Assembly: GCA_948976265.1 (NCBI GenBank)
Contig: CARFUA010000004.1
Coordinates: 62,034-86,009 of the forward strand
Direction of reading: 5' to 3'
DNA from: an uncultured Clostridia bacterium
GTDB taxonomy: Bacteria > Bacillota > Clostridia > TANB77 > CAG-508
DNA length: 23,976 nt
The position numbers and the translations under genes are program-made. Of this stretch, positions 1-8,625 are shown piece by piece; position 1 is the first letter of the stretch, and every line of letters starts with the position of its first letter. The notes under the pieces are model-generated. The model ran no database searches. It saw nothing but the letters and a program-made list of their open reading frames with translations, and was not told the DNA's origin.

Positions 1-366
1 AAACGCAGGATTATGAATGTTTTTATAAAACTGAAATTCCTTTGAGAAAAATGTTGAAATATCCGCCGTTTTGCGATATAATACTAATCAAGTTTCAAGG
101 GACAAATATTTATGAACTTCAAAAGGTGGCACGGAATAGTATATCATAAGATGAAATCTGTACAAGATGACAACCTGCTTATTTATCAACCAGTTCCAGC
201 ACCCATTGATAAAATTAAAAATAAATATCGTTTTCGCATGGTTGTAAAATGTAAAGTGAATTCAAAAATATTGGATAAGATAAAATATAGTATTGAAGAT
301 GAACAATTAGCCAAAATGAAACATACATCGATTATGATAGACATAAACCCAAACAATCTAATGTAG
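1..366 (+). CDS. priA: Primosomal protein N' (PriA helicase), C-terminal end, with +1 shift at CGG
   Basis: This is the 3' end of PriA, the 3'-5' DNA helicase that restarts stalled replication forks; the start lies before the window. Reading begins in the frame of base 3 with the YPPF motif typical of the PriA C-terminal region, preceded by an FYKTEIPLRK stretch. That frame would stop five codons after the in-frame CGG at 132-134. Omitting the C and continuing with GGA at 133 gives an uninterrupted C-terminus with the PAPIDKIKNKYRFRM stretch, which matches the GP-PAPI-K-YR signature of PriA, and ends at TAG 364-366. def follows about 75 bases later. The family assignment rests on the C-terminal domain only. 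The frame change is of the same type as in five other genes here. Confidence 0.85.
132..134 (+). other. CGG +1 frameshift site in priA
   Basis: In frame 3 the codons read GTG GCA CGG AAT and reach TAA shortly after. Dropping the C gives GCA GGA ATA GTA and joins the PAPI-containing frame. The sequence shows the frame change; the mechanism is inferred. Confidence 0.8.
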
Positions 367-443
367 AGACGATTATGGTTGACGTGACGGAATAGAGGAG
401 GGAAAATATTTTTAAATAGAATTTAAGAAAGGAAAAAAGAAAA

Positions 444-956
444 ATGGCAATTCGAAATTTAAGATATGGTGATGATGAAATATTAACAAAACGTGCAAGA
501 GAAATCGAAGTAATCGATGACAAATTAAAAACGTTGGCACAAGATATGTTGGATACAATGCACAAATATGAAGGCGTTGGACTAGCAGGTCCACAAGTTG
601 GAATTTTAAAAAGAATTATTGTGATTGATTTGTATGAAGAAAATACACAATATGTTCTTATTAATCCAGTAATAAAAAAAGCAAAAGGTGAGCAAATAGT
701 TGATGAAGGCTGTTTGAGCTTCCCAAACCAATATGGAAAAGTGAAACGTCCCAAAGTGGTTGTAGTTGAAGCACTTGATTTAAATGGAAAAAAAGTAAAA
801 GTAGAAGGCAAAGATTTGCTAGCACAAGCATTAAGCCATGAAATCGACCATTTGAATGGAGAAGTTTTTATTCATAAAGTGGAAGAAGGAACATTAGAAA
901 CTGTTACAGAACAACAAAGAGAAGAAAGAAAACAAGAAAGAAGGAACGAAAAATAG
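444..956 (+). CDS. def: Peptide deformylase
   Basis: Metallo-hydrolase that removes the formyl group from the N-terminal Met of new proteins at the ribosome. The 170-residue product has all three deformylase motifs: GVGLAGPQVG at 44-53, EGCLS at 88-92 with metal ligand Cys90, and HEIDH at 132-136 with ligands His132 and His136 and catalytic Glu133. Length is normal. The ATG at 444 follows a GAAAGGA ribosome binding site. The C-terminus is a charged Glu/Arg/Lys tail. Its TAG stop (954-956) shares the G with the GTG start of fmt, so the enzymes that add and remove the formyl group are translationally coupled. Assignment is firm. Confidence 0.97.
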   Translation: MAIRNLRYGDDEILTKRAREIEVIDDKLKTLAQDMLDTMHKYEGVGLAGPQVGILKRIIVIDLYEENTQYVLINPVIKKAKGEQIVDEGCLSFPNQYGKVKRPKVVVVEALDLNGKKVKVEGKDLLAQALSHEIDHLNGEVFIHKVEEGTLETVTEQQREERKQERRNEK

Positions 957-1889
957 TGAGAATTATTTTTATGGGAACACCTGATTTTGCTAAGGAATCA
1001 TTAGAGGAATTAGTGCAGAATCGGTCATGAAATTTGTTTGGTGGTAACACCGCCAGATAGACCAAAAGGAAGAGGCATGAAAATGCTGGCTTGTCCAGTC
1101 AAAGAATTTGCAATGGAGAATAATTTGCGTATTGCCCAGCCAGAAAAAGTGAAAGAAATCAAAGAGAAAATTGCAAATCTTGAGCCAGATATGATAGTTG
1201 TAGTTTCTTATGGAAAATTTTTACCAGCGTCTATTTTGAAAATTCCAAAGTATGGTGCGATTAATGTGCATCCATCGTTGCTTCCTAAATACCGAGGTTC
1301 AGCACCAATTCAATGGGCAATTTTAAAAGGAGATGAGGTCACAGGAACGACAATTATGAAAATGAATGAAAAAATGGATGCTGGAGACATCATTCTTCAA
1401 AAACAAGTGCCAATTAATGAAAATGAAACAACAGGCGAATTATGGAATCGACTTTCCACTATAAGCAGTAAACTTTTAAGTGAAGCAGTTGAAAAAATAG
1501 AAAAAGGGCAAGCCACTTATACGAAACAAGGCGAAACATATACGCTAGCTCCAATGCTGACCAAAGAGATGGCAAAAATAGATTGGAATAAATTAACTTC
1601 ACGTGAATTAAAAAACTTAGTTCGAGGACTAAATCCGATTTTAGGTGCATATTGTAATTTAGGACAAAAGAAAATTAAGTTATGGAAGGTAGAAATTGTA
1701 CCAGAAAAAATAGATTTAGGAGAAGCGCCAGGAACGATTATTGTTGCAGATTGTAAAAAAGGTTTGCAGATTAAAACAAAAGATGGTGCAATTGCTGTTT
1801 TAGAGATTCAAGGAGAAAATGCAAGAAAAATGAGTATACAAGAGTTTTTGAGAGGAAATAGGCTAGAAGTTGGAGAAAAACTAACATAA
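956..1889 (+). CDS. fmt: Methionyl-tRNA formyltransferase, with +1 shift at CGG
   Basis: Transfers a formyl group from 10-formyl-THF to Met-tRNA(fMet) for translation initiation. The GTG start at 956 overlaps the def stop and gives VRIIFMGTPDFA, the canonical Fmt N-terminus. After 22 codons the frame meets CGG at 1022-1024, then TCA TGA. Omitting the C gives GGT CAT GAA, so the protein continues Gly-His-Glu into VVTPPDRPKGRG, exactly as in the family, where Gly-His or Gly-Tyr is usual at this point. The corrected protein is 310 residues, normal for Fmt. Catalytic residues are in place: Asn103 and His105 (NVHPSLLP) and Asp141 (KMDAGD). A standard caller would start this gene at an internal TTG (1038) and lose the N-terminus. 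Confidence 0.95.
1022..1024 (+). other. CGG +1 frameshift site in fmt
   Basis: Zero frame reads CAG AAT CGG TCA TGA (stop two codons later). Skipping the C gives AAT GGT CAT GAA, restoring the Fmt Gly-His-Glu sequence. This is one of the two sites where family conservation favours Gly as the residue inserted. Confidence 0.88.
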
Positions 1890-1897
1890 AATTGTTT

Positions 1898-1933
1898 TTT
1901 ACACTTTATCATTTTGGATAAATATAATATAAT
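1898..1933 (+). promoter_or_regulatory. Possible promoter upstream of the PBP gene
   Basis: A TTTACA-like -35 (1898-1903) and overlapping TATAAT hexamers (1923-1928 and 1928-1933) lie in the gap between fmt and the PBP gene. The spacing of 19 is long for the first -10; a TTATCA at 1906-1911 would be 16 from the second. The -10s are good, the -35 uncertain. Confidence 0.4.
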
Positions 1934-1972
1934 AAACCAAAAGGTGAGCGATAAATGGGAGGATAAGTAAAT

Positions 1973-4591
1973 ATGGAAAATAAAAAAGATGATACAAAAA
2001 AATACAAACCATCAGAAGTTAACCAAAAAACAAAAAAGAAAGAACCGAAAAAAAACAAGGAAAAAAAGCAAAAATCGAAAGCTCGCAAAGTTATTAAGAT
2101 ATTGGTCATTGTACTAATATTAGCGATGATTATTGGAAGTGGAATTGTTGTTGGTGTATTTTATGGAATGTTTGGTGATGAATTAAATATTAGCAAAGAC
2201 GAATTAGTCATTCCTTATGAAAATTCAACAGTTTATGATAAAGATGGAACTTTAATTGCGACTTTGAGTGGAGGCACTAAACGAAAATGCATTTCTTTAT
2301 CTGAAATGGGAGAATATTTGCCAAAAGCCTATGTAGCGATTGAAGATGAAAGATTTTATGAGCATCAAGGTGTGGATATAAAAAGGTCGGCTGCAGCTAC
2401 GCTTACTTATGTAACACATGCAGGAAAATCGTCATTTGGTGGAAGTAGTATTACGCAACAATTGGTGAAAAATATTACAAATGATAAGGAAGATAGTGAT
2501 TTAGCAGGTGTTATAAGAAAAGTAAAAGAAATGTCAAAAGCTATACAAGTAGAACAATATTTATCAAAGGATCAAATTTTAGAGTTGTATCTAAATCTGA
2601 TTTTCATTGGCGGAAATGATATTAATGGTGTAGAATTGGGGGCAATTTATTATTTTAATAAGGAGCCAGCGGATTTGAGTATTGCACAGTGTGCTTTTAT
2701 GGCAGGCATTAACCATTCACCAAATGCTTATAATCCATTTAAGGAAGAAGAAGAGGAGAAAAAACAGAAAAAGCAAGAGAATATTAAAAAAAGAACAAAA
2801 ACGGTTTTAGGGAAAATGTTGGAATTAGGCGATATTAATCAGGAACAATATGATGAAGCAAAAGCTGAAGTAGAAGCAGGTCTTGCATTTGAGAATGGCG
2901 ATACTTCTCCAACGATTCAATTATCTTATGCAGTAGAAGCTGCTTTGAATCAAATTTTAGAACAAATTATGGAAGAGAAAAAAGTAACGAAAACGTGGGC
3001 AGAAACGTATTTATATAGCAGTGGATTTAAAATTTATACGACACAAGATACCGCTATTCAAGGCGCTGTAGAAGAAGTAATAAGACAAGATAAATATTGT
3101 ACAGTTGGAAAATCAAAAAAGAAAGATGGAACACCACTACAACAAAATTCAATACCAACGGTAGTGGTGATGGATCATACCAATGGAAATGTAGTTGCTG
3201 CCAGTACAGCAGTAGGGGAAAAAGGTGCCAGAGATACATCAACGAAACTTGGTTATTTTAATATTCCAACGAAACTACGAAAATCAACAGGTTCTGCGAT
3301 GAAACCGCTTTCGGTTATTGCCCCAGGTTTGGAAACAGGAACCATTACAGGAGCAACTGTCTATAATGATGCACAAACAACTTTTCACGAAGGAAATTAT
3401 ACTCCTAAAAATTATTATATTGGATTTAAAGGGTTGATGAATCTTCGTACAGCAATTGAAATATCTGCGAATATTCCGCATGTAAAAGCTTTGGCAGATA
3501 TAGGATTGGAGCCTTCAAAGGCATTTTGCGAAAGTGTGGGATTCCCTAAATTTGAAAGAGAAGGTTTATCGCTTGCATTGGGTGGATTAGAAGATGGTGC
3601 TACAGTTACAGAAATGGCAGGTGCCTATTCAGCGATTGCCAATAATGGTACGTATATTGAACCAACTTTTTATAAATATGTAACAGATAAAGAGGACAAC
3701 GTAATTGTTGAACCAAAACAAACTGTCAACAAAGTTTTGTCTGATCAGAATGCTTATATTACGAAAAATATATTGACGCAACCAGTTGTAGGTCCGGCTG
3801 GAACCGCTAAATATTGTGCGATAAAGGGGATGGATGTAGCGGCTAAAACAGGAACGACCAATGGTGATTATGATCGTTGGCTTGCTGGTTTTACGCCATA
3901 TTATACAGCGATTTGTTGGTATGGTTATGAAACTAATGCACCAGTTGTGTATCCTTCAGGAAATCCAGCAGGAAAAATTTGGGCAGAAGTGATGAAAAAG
4001 ATTCATGAAGGTTTGGAAGGTTCCAAGTTTGTTAGACCAGAAGGAATCAAGGAAATTGCAATTTGTAAAGCGACTGGTTTAAGAGCAACTGAAAGTTGTA
4101 AGGAAACTTATACCGAATTATTTACTGATGCCAATATTCCAGAAGCTTGTGATGACCATTCTGCTGTTGCGATTTGTACACAAACGGAATTATTAGCAAC
4201 AGAAGAGTGTCCATTTGCAGAAAAAAGATATTTTAATATTTTGCCACCACGAGAAAGAGATGTAAAAAAATGGACTGCATCAACACTTTCAACTAATACA
4301 CCACCAACGGAGTCTTGTCCACATGATGCTGCCAGCATGCAAGAACCAGAAGAACCAACACCAGAAGAGCCCGTTATTGAAGCACCAGAGCCAACGAATA
4401 CAGTAACGAATACGACCCCTTCAAATACAACGACTACAAAGCCTTCTAATACAACCAATACGACGACCAATGAATCTGGAAACAATAATACAGTCAAAAA
4501 CGAAGTGACAGAGGAAAAACCAACAACACCAGAGAAACCACCTGAAAAACCGACGGAACCACCAGAGGAAAAACCGACGAATACAGTCTAA
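1973..4591 (+). CDS. Class A penicillin-binding protein (PBP1A type)
   Basis: Bifunctional peptidoglycan glycosyltransferase and DD-transpeptidase, 872 residues. A Lys-rich cytoplasmic N-terminus is followed by one membrane segment at about 39-65. The GT51 domain carries EDERFYEHQGVD at 124-135 (catalytic Glu124) and GGSSITQQLVKN at 156-167. The transpeptidase has S441-A-M-K444 (SxxK), SAN at 498-500 and KTGT at 625-628, so both active sites look intact. From about residue 780 the tail is rich in Pro, Thr, Asn and Glu, with repeated EEKP/PEKP and TNT units; such low-complexity wall-side tails are common in clostridial PBPs. A GGAGG site precedes the ATG. Its neighbours give no pathway clue beyond general wall growth. 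Exact paralogue (PBP1A, PBP1, PBP2c) cannot be set from the sequence alone. Confidence 0.95.
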   Translation: MENKKDDTKKYKPSEVNQKTKKKEPKKNKEKKQKSKARKVIKILVIVLILAMIIGSGIVVGVFYGMFGDELNISKDELVIPYENSTVYDKDGTLIATLSGGTKRKCISLSEMGEYLPKAYVAIEDERFYEHQGVDIKRSAAATLTYVTHAGKSSFGGSSITQQLVKNITNDKEDSDLAGVIRKVKEMSKAIQVEQYLSKDQILELYLNLIFIGGNDINGVELGAIYYFNKEPADLSIAQCAFMAGINHSPNAYNPFKEEEEEKKQKKQENIKKRTKTVLGKMLELGDINQEQYDEAKAEVEAGLAFENGDTSPTIQLSYAVEAALNQILEQIMEEKKVTKTWAETYLYSSGFKIYTTQDTAIQGAVEEVIRQDKYCTVGKSKKKDGTPLQQNSIPTVVVMDHTNGNVVAASTAVGEKGARDTSTKLGYFNIPTKLRKSTGSAMKPLSVIAPGLETGTITGATVYNDAQTTFHEGNYTPKNYYIGFKGLMNLRTAIEISANIPHVKALADIGLEPSKAFCESVGFPKFEREGLSLALGGLEDGATVTEMAGAYSAIANNGTYIEPTFYKYVTDKEDNVIVEPKQTVNKVLSDQNAYITKNILTQPVVGPAGTAKYCAIKGMDVAAKTGTTNGDYDRWLAGFTPYYTAICWYGYETNAPVVYPSGNPAGKIWAEVMKKIHEGLEGSKFVRPEGIKEIAICKATGLRATESCKETYTELFTDANIPEACDDHSAVAICTQTELLATEECPFAEKRYFNILPPRERDVKKWTASTLSTNTPPTESCPHDAASMQEPEEPTPEEPVIEAPEPTNTVTNTTPSNTTTTKPSNTTNTTTNESGNNNTVKNEVTEEKPTTPEKPPEKPTEPPEEKPTNTV
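4375..4590 (+). repeat. Low-complexity Pro/Thr/Asn/Glu tail-coding repeat
   Basis: Imperfect short repeats encode TNT/SNTT-like units followed by EKP/EEKP units at the C-terminus of the PBP. These are in frame and compatible with a flexible extracellular linker or wall-spanning tail. Confidence 0.6.
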
Positions 4592-4619
4592 GAATGTGAA
4601 AAAAAGGAGACAAAAATCA

Positions 4620-5999
4620 ATGTTGAAGTTATATAATACGTTAACTAGAAAGATAGAAGAATTTGAGTCCATAGAGCCAAAACAGGTAAAAATGTATTCT
4701 TGTGGACCAACGGTATATAATTATGCGCATATTGGAAATTTAAGAGCCTATCTTTTTATGGATACTTTAAGACGTGTTTTGAAATATAATGGATACACCT
4801 TAAAGCATGTGATGAATATAACCGATGTTGGACATTTGGTTTCCGATAGTGATGAAGGCGAAGACAAAATGTTAAAAGCAGCTAGGATTGAGAAAAAGGA
4901 CCCTTTTGAAATTGCAGAATTTTATATGAATGCTTTTTTGCAAGATATTGACAAACTAAATATTGATAAACCAGAAATCATAGCCAGAGCAACCGAGCAT
5001 ATTGATGTTATGGAAAAATATGTTCAGCAAATCATCGAAAATGGTTTTACGTACGAAACGGAAAAGACGATTTATTTTGATACTTCTAAATTAGACAAAT
5101 ATGGTGTGCTTTCCAATCGTAATGTAGAAGAACAAAAAGCTGGTGCTAGAGTTGAATTTGATAGCGAAAAAAAGAATATTTCAGATTTTGCAGTTTGGAT
5201 TAAAGCACCAGAAAATCATTTGATGAAATGGGATACGTTTTGGGGAAAATGTTATCCTGGTTGGCATTTGGAATGTTCTGCAATGAGTTATCAATATTTG
5301 GGCGAGCAGTTTGATATTCATACAGGTGGAATTGACCATATTCCGATTCACCATGAAAATGAAATTGCACAAAGTAAAGGTTTTTGTGGAAAAATTCCAG
5401 CACACGTTTGGATGCATGTTGACTTCTTGACAATTGATGGCGGGAAAATGTCTAAGAGTTTAAACAATTTGTACACTTTACAAGATTTAGCAGACAGAGG
5501 CTATGAACCGCCAGTGTATCGAATGTTTCAGTTTACTTCAAGCTATCGAAATAAAATTAATTTTACATGGGAAGCAATGGAATCTGCCAAAGTTGCACTA
5601 AATCGCTTACGTGAAGGGTATTTGCGTCATAAAGAAGGAACCGAAACAATTGAAAAAGAGATGATTCAAAAGTATGAAGAGAAATTTTTGAATGCCATTA
5701 ATGATGATTTAAACATGCCAGTTGCTATGAGTGTTGTTTGGGAAGTGCTGAAAAATCCACAAAAATCAAAAGAATTGAAAGATTTATTATTGAAATTTGA
5801 TGCTGTTTTAGGATTTGATTTGGCACATTATGAAAAACAAGAAGAATCCTTGTCAGATGAAATTTTGGAATTAGTAAAACAAAGAGATGAAGCGCGTCAA
5901 ACGAAGAATTGGGCAGAGTCTGACAGAATTAGAGATATTTTAATAAAGAAGGGATATTTGGTAAAAGATACCAAAGAAGGAACGATATTAAGTAAGTAG
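4620..5999 (+). CDS. cysS: Cysteinyl-tRNA synthetase
   Basis: Class I synthetase that charges tRNA(Cys). The start chosen is ATG 4620 (MLKLYNTLTRK), the usual CysRS N-terminus, with AAGGAG about ten bases upstream; the earlier ATG at 4596 has no ribosome binding site. The protein is 459 residues. It has HIGN at 37-40 (the HIGH motif), KMSKS at 276-280, and the four zinc ligands Cys28, Cys219, His244 and Glu248 at the expected relative positions. The C-terminal DALR-type helical region follows and ends in the KGYLVKDTKEGT stretch common in the family. It sits a few bases after the PBP gene and is likely cotranscribed with it. No anomalies. Confidence 0.97.
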   Translation: MLKLYNTLTRKIEEFESIEPKQVKMYSCGPTVYNYAHIGNLRAYLFMDTLRRVLKYNGYTLKHVMNITDVGHLVSDSDEGEDKMLKAARIEKKDPFEIAEFYMNAFLQDIDKLNIDKPEIIARATEHIDVMEKYVQQIIENGFTYETEKTIYFDTSKLDKYGVLSNRNVEEQKAGARVEFDSEKKNISDFAVWIKAPENHLMKWDTFWGKCYPGWHLECSAMSYQYLGEQFDIHTGGIDHIPIHHENEIAQSKGFCGKIPAHVWMHVDFLTIDGGKMSKSLNNLYTLQDLADRGYEPPVYRMFQFTSSYRNKINFTWEAMESAKVALNRLREGYLRHKEGTETIEKEMIQKYEEKFLNAINDDLNMPVAMSVVWEVLKNPQKSKELKDLLLKFDAVLGFDLAHYEKQEESLSDEILELVKQRDEARQTKNWAESDRIRDILIKKGYLVKDTKEGTILSK

Positions 6000-6012
6000 G
6001 AGAAATTTTAAA

Positions 6013-6432
6013 ATGAAAGTAAATTCGAGAATTACTCCAGAAGGATATTTTAAAATTGTAATTTTTACAATTCTGGTTGTGTGTGCATTAGTTGGTTTTA
6101 CGATAGCAGAGTATAACGAAAGTAAAGATTACGTTAAGGTTGAGGCTATTATAGAAAGCGTAAGAAAAGATTCAGCCAATGCTGAAAATGGTGAAGCAAA
6201 TTATATTGAATTTAGCTTTCAATATAATGGGAAGATGTATAATAATCAACAAAGAGTGGTATTTCGTTTGAATAAGAAGGTTGGAAGTTCAACCAATGTA
6301 TGGATTAATCCAGAGAATCCAAATGAAATAAGAGATATTTACAAAACAAATCTATTATATATAATAGATGGTTTTAGTCTTATTTTTTTAGTGTTTATGA
6401 TTAAGGCCTATAAAATAAGAAAAAATGAATAG
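6013..6432 (+). CDS. Small membrane protein, DUF3592-like
   Basis: A 139-residue protein with an N-terminal membrane segment (about 14-32), a soluble middle part with a beta-rich pattern (VEAIIESV, FSFQYNGKMYNNQQRVV, VWINPENPNEI) and a second membrane segment near the C-terminus (about 114-132). The layout and the 'V-Y-NPENPNE' phrase resemble DUF3592 proteins, whose function is unknown. A similar small protein lies at 14133-14558 (EVEYNGQNYELG in place of FQYNGKMYNNQ), so the window holds two diverged relatives. It follows cysS by 13 bases and may share its transcript. Function is not known. Confidence 0.75.
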   Translation: MKVNSRITPEGYFKIVIFTILVVCALVGFTIAEYNESKDYVKVEAIIESVRKDSANAENGEANYIEFSFQYNGKMYNNQQRVVFRLNKKVGSSTNVWINPENPNEIRDIYKTNLLYIIDGFSLIFLVFMIKAYKIRKNE

Positions 6433-6450
6433 AAAGGAAATAAAATACCA

Positions 6451-7509
6451 ATGAGATTATTAACTGAGCAGGACAAATCAAAATATAAAGAATTTTTAAG
6501 GAATCATGCGAGATGCAATTTTCAGCAATCGTTGGAATGGGGAGAAGTCAAAACAAGTTGGATAAAAGAAGTCATTTTATCGGAAGATGAAAAGGGAAAT
6601 ATTCAAGGAAGTTTGTGTGTGTGGATTCGTAAAATTCCGATTTTTGGAAATTTGATGTATTCACCAAGAGGACCAGTTTGCGATATTTACGATGAAAAAG
6701 TGATACAAGATTTAACAGAAGGGGCGAATGAACTTGCTAAAAAATACAAGGCATTTGTCCTTCGTATCGAACCTGATATTTTAAAAAGCGACGAAAAATT
6801 CCGTGAAATCATTGAAAATGCTGGCTATAAAGTCAAAGATGATAGCAAAGATTTTAAAGATGAAATCCAACCAAGATTTGTATTTCAATTGAATATTCAG
6901 GGGAAAACGGAAGATGAAGTATTTAGCGGTTTTCATTCGAAAACCAGATATAATATTCGTTTGGCAAAGAAAAAAGGAGTTGTGATTAAAGAAGGAACCA
7001 AGGAAGATTTGAAGGATTTTCATAGCATTATGGTCGAAACGGGAAAACGTGATGATTTTATTATTCGTTCTTTGGATTATTTTGAAAAAATGTACGATGC
7101 TTTAGCGCCAGAACATATGAAACTTTTGATGGCGTATCATGAGGACAAGCCAATTGCAGGAATTATTCCGATTTTATATGGCAAAAAAACGTGGTATTTG
7201 TATGGGGCAAGCTCCAATTCTCATCGAAATTTGATGCCCAATTATTTGCTTCAATGGACCATGATACAAGAGGCAATTCAAAAAGGACATGAAGTTTACG
7301 ATTTTCGTGGAGTTTCAGGCGTAGTAGATGAAAATCATCCGCAATATGGATTGTATCGTTTCAAAAAAGGATTTGGTGCAGAATTCACGGAATTTATTGG
7401 GGAAGTTTTTATGCCTTATAAGCCAGTTGTTTATAAATTGTACAAGTTGGCAGAGAAGACATTTCGAAGTTTGAGAACTTTGAAGAAGAAGTTATCTCGT
7501 AAAAGTTAG
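6451..7509 (+). CDS. FemAB/FemX-like peptidoglycan aminoacyltransferase
   Basis: A 352-residue protein of the FemAB family, whose members use aminoacyl-tRNA to add amino acids to the lipid II stem peptide, building the interpeptide bridge. Evidence is the N-terminal FQQSLEWGEVK stretch, the SPRGPVCD phrase, the FSGFHSKTRYNIRLAKKKGV motif (typical S-K-R-N-I-A-K-GV), and a C-terminal half with MAYHEDKPIAGI, TWYLYGASS and YDFRGVSG, which match the second GNAT-like domain. It ends in a basic tail. The ATG has an AAAGGA site. It is placed between a small membrane protein and an HD hydrolase. Which amino acid it adds cannot be read from the sequence. Confidence 0.9.
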   Translation: MRLLTEQDKSKYKEFLRNHARCNFQQSLEWGEVKTSWIKEVILSEDEKGNIQGSLCVWIRKIPIFGNLMYSPRGPVCDIYDEKVIQDLTEGANELAKKYKAFVLRIEPDILKSDEKFREIIENAGYKVKDDSKDFKDEIQPRFVFQLNIQGKTEDEVFSGFHSKTRYNIRLAKKKGVVIKEGTKEDLKDFHSIMVETGKRDDFIIRSLDYFEKMYDALAPEHMKLLMAYHEDKPIAGIIPILYGKKTWYLYGASSNSHRNLMPNYLLQWTMIQEAIQKGHEVYDFRGVSGVVDENHPQYGLYRFKKGFGAEFTEFIGEVFMPYKPVVYKLYKLAEKTFRSLRTLKKKLSRKS

Positions 7510-7538
7510 TGAAAAGAGAAATTTTTAGATAGAAAAAT

Positions 7539-7543
7539 GGAGG
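7539..7543 (+). promoter_or_regulatory. Ribosome binding site deciding the HD hydrolase start
   Basis: GGAGG here is five bases before ATG 7549. It overlaps an earlier ATG at 7537, which therefore cannot use it and has no good site of its own. Confidence 0.75.
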
Positions 7544-7548
7544 AAAAA

Positions 7549-8118
7549 ATGGAGAGAGAACAAGCTATTGATTTATTAAAAAAATATAACAAAGAAGAAT
7601 TTCATCTAAGACATGCTTTTACAGTAGAACAAGTGATGTGCTATTTTGCCAAAGAAAATGGAGAAGATGAGGAATTTTGGGGCTTAGTTGGTTTATTGCA
7701 CGATGTGGATTTTGAACAGTATCCAGATGAACATTGTCAAAAAGCGCCAGAATTGTTGAAACAAATTGAGGCAAGTGAAGAAATGATACATGCGATTTGT
7801 AGTCATGGTTATGGAATTTGTTCGGAGGTCAAACCAGAAAAAGAAATGGAAAAAATCCTATTTGCGGTGGATGAATTAACTGGTTTGATTTGGGCAGCTA
7901 CCAAAATGCGTCCATCGAAAAGTACAAAGGATATGGAAGTTTCCAGTTTGAAGAAAAAATTCAAGGACAAAAAATTTGCAGCAGGTTGTTCAAGAGATAC
8001 CATTAAACAAGGAGCAGAACAGTTGGGCTGGGAATTAGATGTTTTATTTGAAAAAACAATTTTAGCCATGAGAGAAAGCGAAGATAAAATCGAAGAAGAA
8101 ATGAAAGAATATCAATAA
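7549..8118 (+). CDS. HD-superfamily hydrolase
   Basis: A 189-residue protein with metal-binding residues of the HD fold: His22 in HLRHAFTVEQVM, His51-Asp52 in GLLHDVDFEQYPDEH, His62, and a later CSHGYG stretch followed by AVDELTGL with a conserved-looking Asp. This is the layout of the short predicted HDIG-type hydrolases that are widespread in Clostridia and mostly uncharacterised; nucleotide phosphohydrolase activity is plausible but not shown. The start was set at ATG 7549 by the GGAGG site. The next gene begins 10 bases after the stop, suggesting cotranscription with a nucleoside deoxyribosyltransferase-like protein. A role in nucleotide metabolism would fit both but is inference. Confidence 0.85.
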   Translation: MEREQAIDLLKKYNKEEFHLRHAFTVEQVMCYFAKENGEDEEFWGLVGLLHDVDFEQYPDEHCQKAPELLKQIEASEEMIHAICSHGYGICSEVKPEKEMEKILFAVDELTGLIWAATKMRPSKSTKDMEVSSLKKKFKDKKFAAGCSRDTIKQGAEQLGWELDVLFEKTILAMRESEDKIEEEMKEYQ

Positions 8119-8128
8119 AGGAGACAAA

Positions 8129-8599
8129 ATGGAAGAAAATAAGGAAAAGGAAAGTTACGATTTCTTTATTGCAGGAAGAACTAGAAATAAAGCAGAAATA
8201 TTGGAAATTTGTCAGCTTTTTGAGGAAGCAAAGGTATCGTATTATTGTTTTTTGAAAAACGAAAAATCCCACGAGGAAGCTGGCTTGAATCTTTATCAAA
8301 ATCCAGAAGAATTGATGAAAACATTTGAAAGCCTAGAACTGACAAGTGATACAGTAAAAACGATTTTTAAACATGATATCGAAGCAGAAAGAAAATCTAA
8401 AAATTTATTATTGGTGTTGCCAGCTGGAAAATCTGCGCATATTGAAGCAGGAATTGCTTATGGATGGGGCAAAAAATGTTATGCAATTGGGCAGTATGAT
8501 GCAACGGATTCATTGTATTTGATTTTTGATAAAATTTTTGCCAATAAAGAGGAACTTTTGGCGTTTTTAAAAGAAAATAAAAAAGTATTAGATGAATAA
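8129..8599 (+). CDS. Nucleoside 2-deoxyribosyltransferase-like protein
   Basis: A 156-residue protein beginning with a beta strand and FFIAGRTRNK, then a helix, and containing LLLVLPAGKSAHIEAGIAYG (93-112). This PAGKSAH-E-G-A-G phrase resembles the active-site region of nucleoside 2-deoxyribosyltransferase-like proteins, with Glu106 in the position of the catalytic nucleophile. Those enzymes swap or hydrolyse bases on deoxyribonucleosides; many members of the wider family have unknown substrates. AAGGAG precedes the ATG. Its position after an HD hydrolase suggests nucleotide handling, an inference only. Confidence 0.7.
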   Translation: MEENKEKESYDFFIAGRTRNKAEILEICQLFEEAKVSYYCFLKNEKSHEEAGLNLYQNPEELMKTFESLELTSDTVKTIFKHDIEAERKSKNLLLVLPAGKSAHIEAGIAYGWGKKCYAIGQYDATDSLYLIFDKIFANKEELLAFLKENKKVLDE

Positions 8600-8625
8600 A
8601 TACAATTTTTAAAGGAGATAAAATC

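Noticed and set aside
332..811. Minus-strand open frame opposite def
   Set aside because: It is the complement of a clear deformylase gene and resembles no protein family.
4108..4497. Long minus-strand open frame opposite the PBP tail
   Set aside because: It mirrors the low-complexity Thr/Pro/Asn coding region, has no ribosome binding site and no family features; it is a shadow.
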